Under the pieces are notes generated by a model. That model saw only the letters and a program-made list of their open reading frames with translations, was not told the DNA's origin and searched no databases. This document shows, in pieces, positions 44,572-55,300 of a DNA stretch of 64,000 bases; within the stretch, counting starts at the first letter, position 1, and each line of letters begins with the position of its first letter. This DNA comes from Mycolicibacterium lacusdiani (lineage in GTDB: Bacteria > Actinomycetota > Actinomycetes > Mycobacteriales > Mycobacteriaceae). The position numbers and the translations under genes are program-made. Where the stretch lies: contig NZ_JAKCFC010000014.1 in the NCBI RefSeq assembly GCF_021916785.1, positions 62,001 to 126,000 on the forward strand, given 5' to 3'.

Positions 44572-45795
44572 CTAGACGTCGGCGTTGCCGGCCTTCCACT
44601 GCTCCCACGGGATGTTCCAGTCACCCAGGCCGTCGGTGCCCGGCAGGACCGATCCGACGGTATTGGTGACGTCGACGATGTCGCCGCGCTTGGTGTTCTC
44701 GTAGAACCACTTCGCGTTGCTCGTGCTGACGTTCAGGCAGCCGTGACTCACGTTGCTGTAGCCCTGGCTGCCCACCGACCACGGGGCGCCGTGGACGTAG
44801 ATGCCGCTGTAGGACATCTGGGTCGCCCAGTCGACCTCGGTGCGGTAGCCGTTCGGCGAGTTAGACGGCACGCCGTAGGTCGAGGAATCCATGACCAGGT
44901 GCGAGTAGCGATCCCCGACGATGTACGTGCCGTTGTTGGTGGGCGTGCTGCTCTTGCCCATCGAGATCGGCATGGTCTTGATGACCTCGCCGTTGCGGCG
45001 GACGGTCAGCGTCTTCGTGTCGTCGTCCGCCGTGGCGATGACCTCGTCGCCGATGGTGAAGCGAGTGCTGACGTTGTCCTGCCCGAAAAGACCGTCGCCC
45101 AGGTCGACGCCGTAGGTGTTCACCGCGACCTCGACGATGGTGCCCGGCTTCCAGTACTGCGCGGGACGCCATCGGACCTCTTGGTTACTGAGCCAGTAGA
45201 ACGCCCCATCCACCTCGGGGGTGGTGACGACCTTGATGGAGTTCTCCGCGGCCACCCGGTTTGGGATGTTCTCGTCGAACCGGATCGCGATGGGCTGGCC
45301 GACACCGACGACCTCGCCATCGTTCGGCAGGACGTAGGGCATCGTCAGGTTCTCGGGCGAGTGGGTCTGGAACGTCATCGACCGATTGGTGACGCCACCG
45401 AGACCGAGCGACTGAGCGTTGAGGGTGTAGCGCGCGTTGTAGTCGAGCGGATCGGTGGTGGTCCAGGTCAGCCCGTCCTTGCTGAGCGCGCCCACGACGT
45501 TGGCGCCGTCTTCGTCGGTCATGGTGACCGCGCCCAGCACCCCGTCCTCGGCCTGCACGGTCACGGGCGAGTCGACCGTCACCCCGACCGCTCCGTCGGT
45601 GACCGACGACGTCAGCTTCGGCACCAACAGATCGCCGAACGGCGTGCCCTTGTCGGCGATGGTCTCGGGCTGAGGCGCAGCGGACGGCGAGCTGTTGCAG
45701 CCGCTCAGTCCCAGCACCACGGCAGGCACCAGCAGAAGGGACACCATCAGCGCCGGGCGGCGACGCGGACGGGTCACCGAATGGACTCGCCACAT
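44572..45795 (-). CDS. ldtB: L,D-transpeptidase 2 (LdtMt2/LppS)
   Basis: This 407-residue lipoprotein has the signal LLVPAVVLGLSGC with lipobox Cys33, Ig-like domains in residues 50-250, and a C-terminal YkuD catalytic domain with HGAPWSVGSQGYSNVSHGC, giving His335 and nucleophile Cys353. This is nearly the spacing of M. tuberculosis LdtMt2 (Cys354). It makes 3-3 peptidoglycan crosslinks, the carbapenem-sensitive step. The ATG at 45793-45795 has GGTGGAG upstream, and a GTG four codons earlier is less likely. Confidence 0.94.
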   Translation of the reverse strand: MWRVHSVTRPRRRPALMVSLLLVPAVVLGLSGCNSSPSAAPQPETIADKGTPFGDLLVPKLTSSVTDGAVGVTVDSPVTVQAEDGVLGAVTMTDEDGANVVGALSKDGLTWTTTDPLDYNARYTLNAQSLGLGGVTNRSMTFQTHSPENLTMPYVLPNDGEVVGVGQPIAIRFDENIPNRVAAENSIKVVTTPEVDGAFYWLSNQEVRWRPAQYWKPGTIVEVAVNTYGVDLGDGLFGQDNVSTRFTIGDEVIATADDDTKTLTVRRNGEVIKTMPISMGKSSTPTNNGTYIVGDRYSHLVMDSSTYGVPSNSPNGYRTEVDWATQMSYSGIYVHGAPWSVGSQGYSNVSHGCLNVSTSNAKWFYENTKRGDIVDVTNTVGSVLPGTDGLGDWNIPWEQWKAGNADV

Positions 45796-45969
45796 GATTG
45801 GCTCCACCTCACGACTCAGGATTCAACGTGACGACGACCGGCGTCAGTTGTTGGCAATAGTCTAAGGGAAACCGCCGACAACGGCGCGATCGTTACATTT
45901 GGCCCTCGTGACGGTCGTCTGACGGCGTGATTTCACCTGCGCCGCGCCGCCTGTTATCGTCTCTCACGC

Positions 45970-46042
<73 letters not shown>

Positions 46043-46047
46043 CCACT

Positions 46048-46075
46048 CGAAGACCCCGCCACGGCGGGGTCTTCG
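46048..46075 (+). terminator. Hairpin terminator after tRNA-Lys
   Basis: A stem CGAAGACCCCGCC/GGCGGGGTCTTCG with a minimal loop starts two bases after the encoded CCA and is followed by TCGTTT. Confidence 0.85.
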
Positions 46076-46343
46076 TCGTTTCCCGACACCCTGGCCTCGG
46101 ATGACGTAGCTCACAACTCGCCGGCTACCCCTTTGCCGCAACGCCCACCTGAAATTGCCGCTGACGCCCCGGCAATTTCGCCCATGCGCAGCTAGCAAGG
46201 CGTTTCTGGGTGTGCTGGATTCGCCTGCACAGCGGCGGTTTTGCCGCCGAATCGTATCGATACGGGACGTAGCGTAAGTCGTTGATCAGGCAGTTCGTCG
46301 CGTTTCACCGGCTACAAAGCCGGGTAAGCCTGGTACAGTCGGA
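46076..46343. other. Intergenic DNA with promoter-like elements and a 12-bp palindrome
   Basis: No gene is supported here. It holds the perfect palindrome CGTATCGATACG (46253-46264) and a -10-like TACAGT (46334-46339) with TSS expected near 46346, immediately before the structured leader. Confidence 0.5.
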
Positions 46344-46408
46344 GTTAGCTGGTGACCATCCGGGCAAGACGCCTGACAGCAGCTAACCGGGGAAGCGAGG
46401 TCTTAGCT
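46344..46408 (+). promoter_or_regulatory. Structured RNA leader with two exclusive pairings
   Basis: GTTAGCTG (46344-46351) can pair with CAGCTAAC (46380-46387), enclosing an inner hairpin CGGGC-AAGAC-GCCTG (46361-46375). The same AGCTAA (46381-46386) can instead pair with TTAGCT (46403-46408), which would trap the purine-rich ribosome site GGGGAAGCGAGG (46389-46400) in a loop just before an ATG at 46411. Two mutually exclusive folds around a ribosome site are the hallmark of a riboswitch or attenuator. I do not recognise a known class. Confidence 0.45.
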
Positions 46409-46410
46409 AG

Positions 46411-46575
46411 ATGAGAACATCCAGCGCATCGACCTCCACGCTTGCGGCCGAAGTCGATGACGAGGACGCGACGGCACCCGAACTCTTGGCGATCCACAAT
46501 TGCAGCCGCTTGGGCCTGCGGGCCAACCCGCCCCGCTCCTGGTTCGCAAACCTCTTCAGGCCGAACCGCCGCTGA
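46411..46575 (+). CDS. Small ORF, 54 aa, behind structured leader
   Basis: An ATG lies 10-20 nt after GGGGAAGCGAGG. The peptide begins MRTSSASTSTLAAEVDDEDA, continues with APELLAIHNCSRLGLRANPP, and ends SWFANLFRPNRR. It is acidic then basic, with one Cys and no membrane segment. It is convergent with the DUF3618 gene (10 bp apart). No family is recognised. It could be a genuine small protein or the upstream part of an RNA gene. Confidence 0.5.
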   Translation: MRTSSASTSTLAAEVDDEDATAPELLAIHNCSRLGLRANPPRSWFANLFRPNRR

Positions 46576-46585
46576 ACTCGGCTGG

Positions 46586-46813
46586 TCAGCGATTCCTGAC
46601 GCGCTTGACGAAGACGACGAGCACCACGGCACCCAGGCCGGCAAGCGAGGCTGCCACCGCGGGCTTCTTGACGAAGTCCAGCGCGGCGGCCTTCACGTCG
46701 TCGGCGATCCGACGGGGATTGGCGCGAACCGCCAGCGCATCCACCGTCGAGGCCAACTGATCGCGCGCCTGGTCGATATCCCGCTTGATGGTGTCCGGAT
46801 CTCTATCCGCCAC
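46586..46813 (-). CDS. DUF3618 small membrane protein (Rv2520c type)
   Basis: This 75-residue protein has MADRDPDTIKRDIDQARDQL, an amphipathic helix typical of DUF3618, then one transmembrane helix (AVAASLAGLGAVVLVVFV) and a basic end KRVRNR. Function is unknown, probably envelope-associated. Confidence 0.85.
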   Translation of the reverse strand: MADRDPDTIKRDIDQARDQLASTVDALAVRANPRRIADDVKAAALDFVKKPAVAASLAGLGAVVLVVFVKRVRNR

Positions 46814-46933
46814 GTCAGCCCTCCAACTCGCCTCGCGCCTTGTCGCACTACCCTAGTTCAGGCGCTACCCCGTCGCGTCGCTCGCCCCGGCGACCGCCGA
46901 CTGCGAGCACGGCCGAACCGAAGGGAATCACGC

Positions 46934-47407
46934 ATGGCACCGACGCCCCGCCTCCAGGTAGGCGACACCGCCCCCGCGTTCAGCCTGACCGATGCCGACG
47001 GCAACACCGTCGCTCTCGGGGATTTCAAGGGTCGCAAGGTCGTCGTGTACTTCTACCCCGCGGCCTCCACGCCCGGGTGCACGAAGCAGGCCTGCGACTT
47101 CCGCGACAACCTCGCCGAACTGAACGATGCAGGCCTCGACGTGGTCGGCATCTCCCCCGACAAGCCCGAGAAGCTCGCCAAGTTCCGCGACAAGGAAGGC
47201 CTGACCTTCCCGCTGCTGTCCGACCCGGACCGCTCGGTGCTGACCGCGTGGGGCGCCTTCGGCGAGAAGACCATGTACGGCAAGACCGTCCAGGGCGTGA
47301 TCCGCTCGACGTTCGTCGTCGACGAACAGGGCAAGATCGAGGTCGCCCAGTACAACGTCAAGGCCACGGGGCACGTCGCGAAGCTGCGCCGCGACATCTC
47401 GGTCTAG
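46934..47407 (+). CDS. bcp: Thioredoxin-dependent peroxiredoxin Bcp
   Basis: This 157-residue AhpC/TSA-type peroxidase of the PrxQ/Bcp group has peroxidatic Cys49 in STPGC and resolving Cys54 five residues later, and GISPDKPEKLAKF. It reduces hydroperoxides using thioredoxin. The ATG at 46934 follows GAAGGGAATC. It is convergent with the dipeptidase. Confidence 0.93.
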   Translation: MAPTPRLQVGDTAPAFSLTDADGNTVALGDFKGRKVVVYFYPAASTPGCTKQACDFRDNLAELNDAGLDVVGISPDKPEKLAKFRDKEGLTFPLLSDPDRSVLTAWGAFGEKTMYGKTVQGVIRSTFVVDEQGKIEVAQYNVKATGHVAKLRRDISV

Positions 47408-47414
47408 CCGCGTT

Positions 47415-48770
47415 CTACAGACCCCGGTCGCTGCGCTCCTGCCCGCCGGCAAGCGACTCCAACAGCAGCGCCTCGGCCGTCGCGGCGCGTTCCAGGACCC
47501 CGAGGTGCAGGCTCTCGTTGATGCTGTGCGCCTGCGTGTCTGGGTCCTCGACGCCGGTCACGAGGATCTTCGCCTCCGGGTAGGCCTTGGCGAACTCGGC
47601 GATGAACGGGATGGAGCCGCCTACGCCCGCGTCGATGGCGTCGGCACCCCACGCCTGGCGGAAGGCCGCACGCGCGGCGTCGTAGACCGGGCCGGTCGCG
47701 TCGATCGCATACGGCTGACCGACGTCGCCGGGGGTCACGGTCACCCGGGCACCCCACGGCGCGTGCTGCTCGAGGTGACGGGTGAGAGCCGCCAGGTGTT
47801 CGGCGGCGTCGCCCCCGGGAGCGACGCGCATGCTGACCTTGGCGCGCGCCCGCGGGATCAGGGTGTTCGACGCCGAGGCGATCGGCGTGGTGTCGATGCC
47901 GATCACGGTGATCGCGGGCTTGGCCCACAGCCGCTGCACCACACTGCCGGAACCGATCTCGCGGACGCCGTCGAGCAGTCCCGCGTCGCGCCGCACCCGT
48001 TCGGCCGGGAAGTCGACGTCAGCCGCCGACGCCTCGTGCAGACCCTCGACGGCGACGTTCCCGTCGTCGTCGTGCAGGCTGGCCAGCAGGCGGATCAGTG
48101 CGGTCACGGCGTCGGGCGCAACCCCGCCCCACATGCCCGAGTGCAGCCCATGGTCGAGCGTCGCCACCTCGACCACGCAATCGGCGAGGCCGCGTAGCGA
48201 CACGGTAAGGGACGGGAGATCGGGACTCCAGTTGTCGGAGTCGGCGATCACGATGACGTCGGCGGCGAGTTCGTCCCGGTGCGCGGCGAGCATGGCGCCC
48301 AGCGACGGCGAGCCGGACTCCTCCTCGCCCTCGACGAACACCGTCACGCCGACGGGCGGGTTGCCGCCGTGGGCCCGAAACGCGGCCAGATGCGTTGCGA
48401 TGCCTGCCTTGTCGTCGGCGGTGCCGCGGCCGTAGAGCCGGCCGTCGCGTTCGGTGGGTTCGAAAGGCGGCGAGTGCCACTGCGCGCGGTCGCCTTCGGG
48501 CTGCACGTCGTGGTGCGCGTACAGCAGGACCGTCGGCGCACCGGGCGGCGCCGGATGGTGCGCGATCACCGCGGGCGCACCGCCCTCGCTGATGATCCGG
48601 ACGTCGCCGAAGCCTGCCTCGGACAACAACTTCGACACCGCTTCCGCGCTGCGCCGGACCTCGTCACGTCGCGCGGGGTCGGCCCATACCGACTCGATGC
48701 GGACGAGCGCCTCGAGATCGGCACGTACGGACGGAAGGACTTCGCGCACACGGGCAGCGACATCGGTCAT
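47415..48770 (-). CDS. M20-family dipeptidase (Rv2522c type)
   Basis: This 451-residue zinc metallopeptidase has LLYAHHDVQPEG (metal His/Asp), GRGTADDKAGIATHLA (bridging Asp), VEGEEESGSPS (catalytic Glu and metal Glu) and GSIPFIAEF. It probably hydrolyses small peptides in the cytoplasm. The last 12 codons and stop (LAGGQERSDRGL) are formed by the dispersed repeat described separately. The start is MTDVAARVRE at 48768-48770. Confidence 0.88.
   Translation of the reverse strand: MTDVAARVREVLPSVRADLEALVRIESVWADPARRDEVRRSAEAVSKLLSEAGFGDVRIISEGGAPAVIAHHPAPPGAPTVLLYAHHDVQPEGDRAQWHSPPFEPTERDGRLYGRGTADDKAGIATHLAAFRAHGGNPPVGVTVFVEGEEESGSPSLGAMLAAHRDELAADVIVIADSDNWSPDLPSLTVSLRGLADCVVEVATLDHGLHSGMWGGVAPDAVTALIRLLASLHDDDGNVAVEGLHEASAADVDFPAERVRRDAGLLDGVREIGSGSVVQRLWAKPAITVIGIDTTPIASASNTLIPRARAKVSMRVAPGGDAAEHLAALTRHLEQHAPWGARVTVTPGDVGQPYAIDATGPVYDAARAAFRQAWGADAIDAGVGGSIPFIAEFAKAYPEAKILVTGVEDPDTQAHSINESLHLGVLERAATAEALLLESLAGGQERSDRGL
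47422..47449 (-). repeat. Dispersed short repeat, copy 2 (3' end of dipeptidase gene)
   Basis: CCCCGGTCGCTGCGCTCCTG (47422-47441) followed by CCCGCCGG matches the fadE19 and fas copies with a few substitutions. It encodes the C-terminus of the dipeptidase in the same phase as the fadE19 copy and lies 15 bp from the bcp stop. Confidence 0.72.
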
Positions 48771-48877
48771 GACACCCAGGCTAGTGGCACGCTCACCCAG
48801 CCACGAGCGTGCGTGAACTCGGCTCCGGACGCGGCGTGTCGTCCGCAGACACGCACGCTCGCGGGAAAGGGGAACCG

Positions 48878-49273
48878 CTAGGTGGGGGTCTCCAGGACGG
48901 CGACCGCCGCGGCGGTGTCGCGCTCGTGGGTGAGCGACAGGTGGATGGTGATGTCCTTCAGATGCTCGGCGATCGCGCCCGACAGCCGGACCTTCGGTCG
49001 GCCCCACATGTCGGTGACGATTTCGATGTCGCGGTGGATGCCCTCGGGCAGCATCGGCCGCTTGGAGAACCGTGACCCGGACCACGCCTTGATCACGGCC
49101 TCCTTCGCAGCCCACCGCGCGGCGAGATGCCTTGCCGCAGAAGAACTCTTGTCTGCAGCGTCGCGACGCTCACCAGGGGTGAACGTCTCCGCGAACACCG
49201 TTCCCGGCTGATCCACCTGTTCGGCGAAGTCCGGTATGGAGACCAGATCGATGCCCACTCCCACGATGCTCAC
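48878..49273 (-). CDS. acpS: Holo-ACP synthase AcpS
   Basis: This 131-residue 4'-phosphopantetheinyl transferase has VGVGIDLVSIPDF (Mg-binding Asp) and RWAAKEAVIKAW (Glu/Lys site), with the closing SLTHERDTAAAVAVL. It activates the ACP domain of FAS-I. It lies 28 bp after fas on the same strand, so the two are probably one transcript. Confidence 0.94.
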   Translation of the reverse strand: MSIVGVGIDLVSIPDFAEQVDQPGTVFAETFTPGERRDAADKSSSAARHLAARWAAKEAVIKAWSGSRFSKRPMLPEGIHRDIEIVTDMWGRPKVRLSGAIAEHLKDITIHLSLTHERDTAAAVAVLETPT

Positions 49274-49301
49274 GCCGCGACGCTACCCCAGCCCGACTCC
49301 G

Positions 49302-52300
49302 TCACCGCGCGTACCAGCCATCCGCGCCGAGTCGCGACGACGCGTCGAGGAGCATGTCGGCCTCCTGGCGCTTCTCCGGCTCGTCGTGGTGGAACCGGCG
49401 ATCGGCCGGCTTCTCGTACAGCACGGGCCCACCGGCGATCGCCGACGCGAGCCTGCGCTGCCCGGCGAGCACGCGCTCACCGGCACGACGCTGGTAGTCC
49501 TCGCGCTGCTGCGGATCCAGTGCCGCCAGGAACGCCTGCGGGTGCACCAGCGCCACCAGACCCGACACGTGACCGAAGCCGAGGCTCGTCACGAGACCTG
49601 CCTTGAGCGGGAACTTCTCGCCAAGGTGCAGGGTCTCGCGCACCCACACGAAGTGCTGTGCGTGGTTCAGTTCGTCGTCGACGCAATCCAGGCTGCGGTT
49701 GGGCGGTATGACGCCGTCGCGCAGCATCTGGCACATCCCCATCATCTGGAACGCTGCCGCGCCGCCCTTGCTGTGGCCCGTCAGGCTCTTCTGGCTGACG
49801 ATGAACAGCGGGTTGCCGGTCGACCGTCCCATCGAGGCCGCGAGCCGCTCGTGCAGCTCGGTCTCGTTGGGATCGTTGGCGAGCGTCGACGTGTCGTGCT
49901 TGGAGATCACGGCGATGTCGTCGGCACCGACGCCGAGCTTGGCCAGGGACTTGGCCAGCTGCGACTGCCTACCGCCGCGCCCTGCGCCGAGGGCGCCGAG
50001 GCCGGGAGCCGGAATCGACGTGTGCACGCCGTCGCCGAACGACGACGCGTACCCGACGACCGCCAGCACGGGCAGACCCATCTCGAGTGCCAGGTCACCG
50101 CGGGCCAGCAGGATCGTGCCGCCACCCTGGGACTCGACGAAGCCCAGCCTGCGCCGGTCATTGGCGCGGGAGAACTTCGAGTCGCTGATGCCCTTGGCGC
50201 GCATCGACTCGGTGTCGGCGGTCGCCGCCATGTCGCCGAAGCCCGTGATGGCCTCCAGCGTCAGGTCGTCGTACCCACCGGCGACCACGAACTCCGCCTT
50301 GCCGAGCTTGATCTTGTCGACGCCCTCCTCGACCGACACCGCGGCCGTGGCACATGCCGCCACCGGGTGAATCATCGAGCCGTAGCTGCCGATGTAGGAC
50401 TGCACGACGTGACCAGCGAAGACGTTCGGGAGCACCTCTTGGAGGATGTCGTTCGGCTTGTTCTTGCCCAACAGGTTCCCGTGGTACATCGTCTGCATCG
50501 ACGTCATGCCACCCATGCCGGTGCCCTGCGTGCTGGCGACCAGGCTGGGGTGCACCCAGCGCATCAGTTCGGTCGGGGTGAAGCCCGAGGCGAGGAACGC
50601 GTCCACGGTGGTGACCAGGTTCCAGAGCGCCAACCTGTCGATCGAGTTCGTCATGTCCGGCGTGACGCCGTAGACCGTCGGATCGAATCCGGTGGGGATC
50701 TGCGCGCCAACGGTGCGGGAGAGCTTCACCTTGCGCGGAACCCGGATCTCGGTGCCCGCCTTGCGGGTGACCTGCCAGTCGGACCCGTCCGCCACCGGCG
50801 CGATGACGGTGTGCTCCGGGTCGAACTGCACGAACGCCCTGGCGTCGGCCTCCGACGACACCACGAAGGTGAAGTCCTTGTCCAGGAACACCGAGACCAG
50901 CAGCGGCGCAGCGTGATCGGGATCGATCGCGCCGTCGTCCACCCATGACCGGATGCCGACCCGCTCGAGCACCGTGTCGTGGTAGCGCTCGACCAGTTCA
51001 CCCTCGTCGACGAGGTCGCCGGAGGAGGTGTCGTACCAACCCGGCTTCGGGTCGTCCTCCCACTTGACCAGACCGGTAGTCCACGCGAGTTCGAGCACGC
51101 CGGCGGCCGACAGTTCACCGGACACTTCGGCCTCGAAGCGGGTGCGCGACGAGCCGTACGGCCCGAGTTCCGCACCACCGACGATGACCACCAGGTCGGC
51201 CGGGTCGACGTCGAGGTCGTCCCATGCCGGCGGCGGCGCCGCGGTGTATCCGCGCGGCGGCGACGGCAGGGCGCGAATGGTGCGTCCATCCACCTCGTCG
51301 GCGTCGGGCTTGGATTCGGCCAGCATCTCCTCGCGCGCCTTGGCGGCGAGTTCGGCCATGTCGATCTCGACGTCGCCGAGTCCGCCGGTCAGATCGGCGT
51401 GCAGCGGCGCGCGGGCTGCGGCCACCTTGGACTCGATGTCGCACAGTGCGAGCAGCATCGAGGCCATCTCCGCGGTGGAGTAGGTGGTGACCCCGGCCTC
51501 TTCGACGGCACCGACGATGGCGTCGTTGTGTCCCATCAGGCCCGTGCCCTTGGTCCAGCCGATCAGGGCGTGGGCCAGCGACACGCGCTGCGACCACGAG
51601 GTCTCGGCCTTCCACCGCGTGACCACGGCGTCGAGCGCCGACTTGGCCTCGCCGTAGGCGCCGTCGCCACCGAACATGCCGCGGTTCGGCGAGCCGGGCA
51701 GAACCACGTGCAGACGCGACGCGATGTCGCGTTCTGCGCCGATGTGCGACAGCCCGCCGATGAGCCGCTGCACGGCCCACAGGAGCACCTTCATCTCCAT
51801 CTCGGAGCGCGAGCCCGCCTCGGACATGTCACCGGCCACCCGAGGTGCGGCGAACGGGAACAGCAGCGTGGGCGTCAGGGCGTCCTTGAGGTGAATCGAC
51901 TGCGGTCCAAGGTTTTCCGACTGCTCGTTGCCGACCCAGTCCACCAGGGCGTCGATGTCGGCGTAGGAGGCCATATTGGCCGGAACCACCCACAGCGTCG
52001 CGTCGAACCGGGCGTTGTCGCGGTAGAGGGCCTTGTAGAACCCGAGCCGATCGTCGTCGAGCTTGCTCGTCGTGGCGATGACGGTCGCGCCGCCGTCGAG
52101 CAGCTGAGCGACCACCGATGCCGCGATCGAACCCTTCGACGCGCCGGTCACCACGGCGATCTCGTTGGCGTAGCGACCGCTGGCGGGGTTCTCCGCGCCG
52201 GCCGCGGCGCGACCGTAGAGCGACGCGTGCACGTTGCGGCCGGCAGCCAGGGCCTTGCCCTGCCACCAGTTCGCCTGCGTCGCAACGACGTGCCCGGCAC

Positions 52301-55300
52301 CCTCGAAGCGCTCGGAGAGCCGCTTCCAGTCGCCGTCGATCTCGTCCTCCTCGGCCAGCCACAACCGGGCGAGGTCCTCGCGGGCGCTGGCCCACCGGTC
52401 GTCGAACAGCACCGCCTTGCGGCCGTCGAACGTCGGCGCCACCAGGCGGGGCCAGTCGGACCCGAGTTCGGCGGTCACCAGGTCGACGAGTTCGGCGTCG
52501 TTGACCGATTCGCCGACGCTCACCGGCGCATCGTGGCCGAGCTGGTTCAGGATCATCCGGGCCGCTGAGGCGAGCACACCGTCGCGTCCGGTCACCGTCT
52601 CGGCGAACTCGGTGAGCGCGGCGGAATCCACCACGCCTCCCCCGGCACCGCCGGCCGACGGCAGCGACACCGCGATGCCGCGTCGCGCCGCGACCGCACC
52701 GACCGCCGCGTCGACGACCTTGTCGAACGCTGCCGCGTCGGGCAGCGCTCCGTCGTGCAGACCGCCGAGGCTGCCGCCGCGGACGCTGCTGCCCTCACGG
52801 GTTCCCAGCGCCACTTCGGCCGTGACGTGCTTGGCCCAGCCCGCGCCGAGTTCCCATGCCTTGGTGACGCGTTCGGCGATCGCCGCCGGGCGCTTGCCGG
52901 ACGGGCCGAGCACCGTGCGCAGCTGGTCGTTGATGGCATCGGAGAGCACAGGACCGAACGGCTTGTACGTACGCGCCAGCTTGGTCACCTGCCCCTTGAG
53001 GCCGGCCAGATCCGCTTCGCCCGCACCGTCGATGGCACCGAGGTTCAGCTCGGAGCCGAGGTCGACCAGCAGCTGGTTGCGGCGTGACGACGCACCGTCG
53101 GTGATCGACTCGATGGAGTCGAGCGCCTCGATCTGATCGACGCGCATCTTCGCCGACAGCGCGATGAGCGCCATGGTGGCGTCGGCGGCGTCGAACGTGA
53201 TGTCCTCGGGGCGTGGGCCACCCGACGGCGCCGCGGCAGGTGCCGGGGCCGTGGGAACCGCCTCGACCGTCGCGGCCTCGGCAGCCGGAGCGGCCGCCGC
53301 AGGTGCGTCGTCGGCCTCGGGCTCCGGGTCGGTGTCGGTCGCGAACAGCACCGCGGCGTCGCGCTCGGAGTTGAGCACCTCCGTGGTGTTGTGCGAGTAC
53401 TCCGGCAGCTTCAGGGTGTTGGTCGCCAGACCCGCCACCGTCGGCGCGGACTTCACGCCGATCTCGACGAAGCGCTCGATGCCGAGACCGCCTGCGGCCT
53501 CCTCGATGAAGAGCAGGTCCTGGGTCTCGATCCAGCGCACCGGGCTGGCGAACTGCCATGCGAGCAGTTCGATGACGACCTTGCGGCACAGCTCGCGCGG
53601 CCGCTCGTTGAGCCAGGTGTCGTAGTCGGCGAGGATCTCGTCGAGCGGCTCGGCAGGCACCAGGTCCCGGATCTCCTGGATGAAGTCACGGTCCAGCGTG
53701 AACGGCCGCGGCACCAGGTTCGGGATGTAGCGACCGATGAGCAGCGCCGGGTCGGCGTCGCGCGGCATGACCCGCTCCAGCGAGCGCCGGAAGTCGGCGA
53801 CGCCGACCCGCAGCACGGAGCTGTGGAACGGCACGTCGATGCCGGGCACGAGGATGAACGACCGCTTGCCGCCGCTGATCTCGCGACGCTTCTCGACCTC
53901 TTCCTCGAGGACCTCGAGACCACGCACGGTGCCGGCGATGGCGTACTGCGAGCCGCGCAGGTTGAAGTTCACGATCTGCAGGTATTCGCCCGTGCGCTCG
54001 GCGATCTCGGCGACGAAGTCGGTGACGTCGTCGTCGTCGAGGTCGATCTGCGACGGACGGATCGCCGCCAGCCGGTAGTTCGACCGGCCGTGCTCGTCAC
54101 GCGGAACGATGTCGTGCATCTTGCTGCCGCGGTGGAACACCACTTCCAGCAGCGCTTCGAGTTCGTACACTCCCGACACGCAGGCCAGCGCGGTGTACTC
54201 GCCGACCGAGTGACCACAGGCGATGGCGTCCTCGACGAACGCACCCTGCTCGCGCATCTCGGCGACCTGCGCCGCCGCGACGGTCGCCATCGCGACCTGG
54301 GTGAACTGCGTGAGGTACAGGACGCCCTCGGGGTGCTGGTAGTGCACGCCGCTGGCGATCAGGCTGGTCGGGTTGTCCCGCACCACGTGCAGCACGGAGA
54401 AGCCGAGCGTGTCGCGCGTGAACCTGTCGGCCGTGTCCCACACCTTGCGGGCGGCCTTGGACCGGGCACGGACCTCCATGCCCATGCCCTTGTGCTGAAT
54501 GCCCTGGCCCGGGAAGGCGTAGACGGTCTTGGGTGCCGCGAGCTGCGCGGTCGCCGCCATCACCAGTTCGTTGTCGACCTTCGCGGTGACCTCGATGATC
54601 TCGGCGCCACGGTCGATGCCGACGCGGTCGACGCGGAAGTCGATCTCGTCGCCGGGCAGGACCATGCCGAGGAAGCGCGACGTCCAGCCGACCAGCCGCG
54701 CGGGCGGAGTGGCCCGCCCGTCGGTGGCGGTGACCACGTGCTGCGCTGCGGCCGAGAGCCACATGCCGTGCACGATGGGCGTCTTCAGCCCGGCGAGCAG
54801 TGCGGCGGCCCGGTCGGTGTGGATCGGGTTGTGGTCACCCGACACCACGGCGAACGCACTCATGTCGGTGGGTGCGGTGACCGTGACGTCGCGACGGCGA
54901 CGCCTCGGGGTGTCGGTGGCGTTGTCGGTGATCGCGCCACCGGCACGCACCGGATCGGTCAGCTCGGCAGCGCCGCTGCGGCCACGGATGGCGAAGCGCT
55001 CCTCGAGTTCGGCCAGCACGGTGCCCGAGGCGTCGGCGATGGTGACCGACACGGGGACGACGCGGCCGACCTCGGTGTCGACGGCAGCCGAAGCCGTTGC
55101 GGTGACGGTCAGTTCGGCCTTCGACTGAGGCATCGGCGCGAGCAGGTGCGCAGCGTGGTCGAGGTGAACCAGGCTGAGCAGGCCCTCGACGACCGGGAAG
55201 CCGGTCTCGGTGACGGCCGAGCCGATGACCGAGAAGACTGCGGGCCAGCAACGGCCGACCAGGGCGTCGGGCACCAGCGTCAGGCCGGGCGCCAGTGGAG

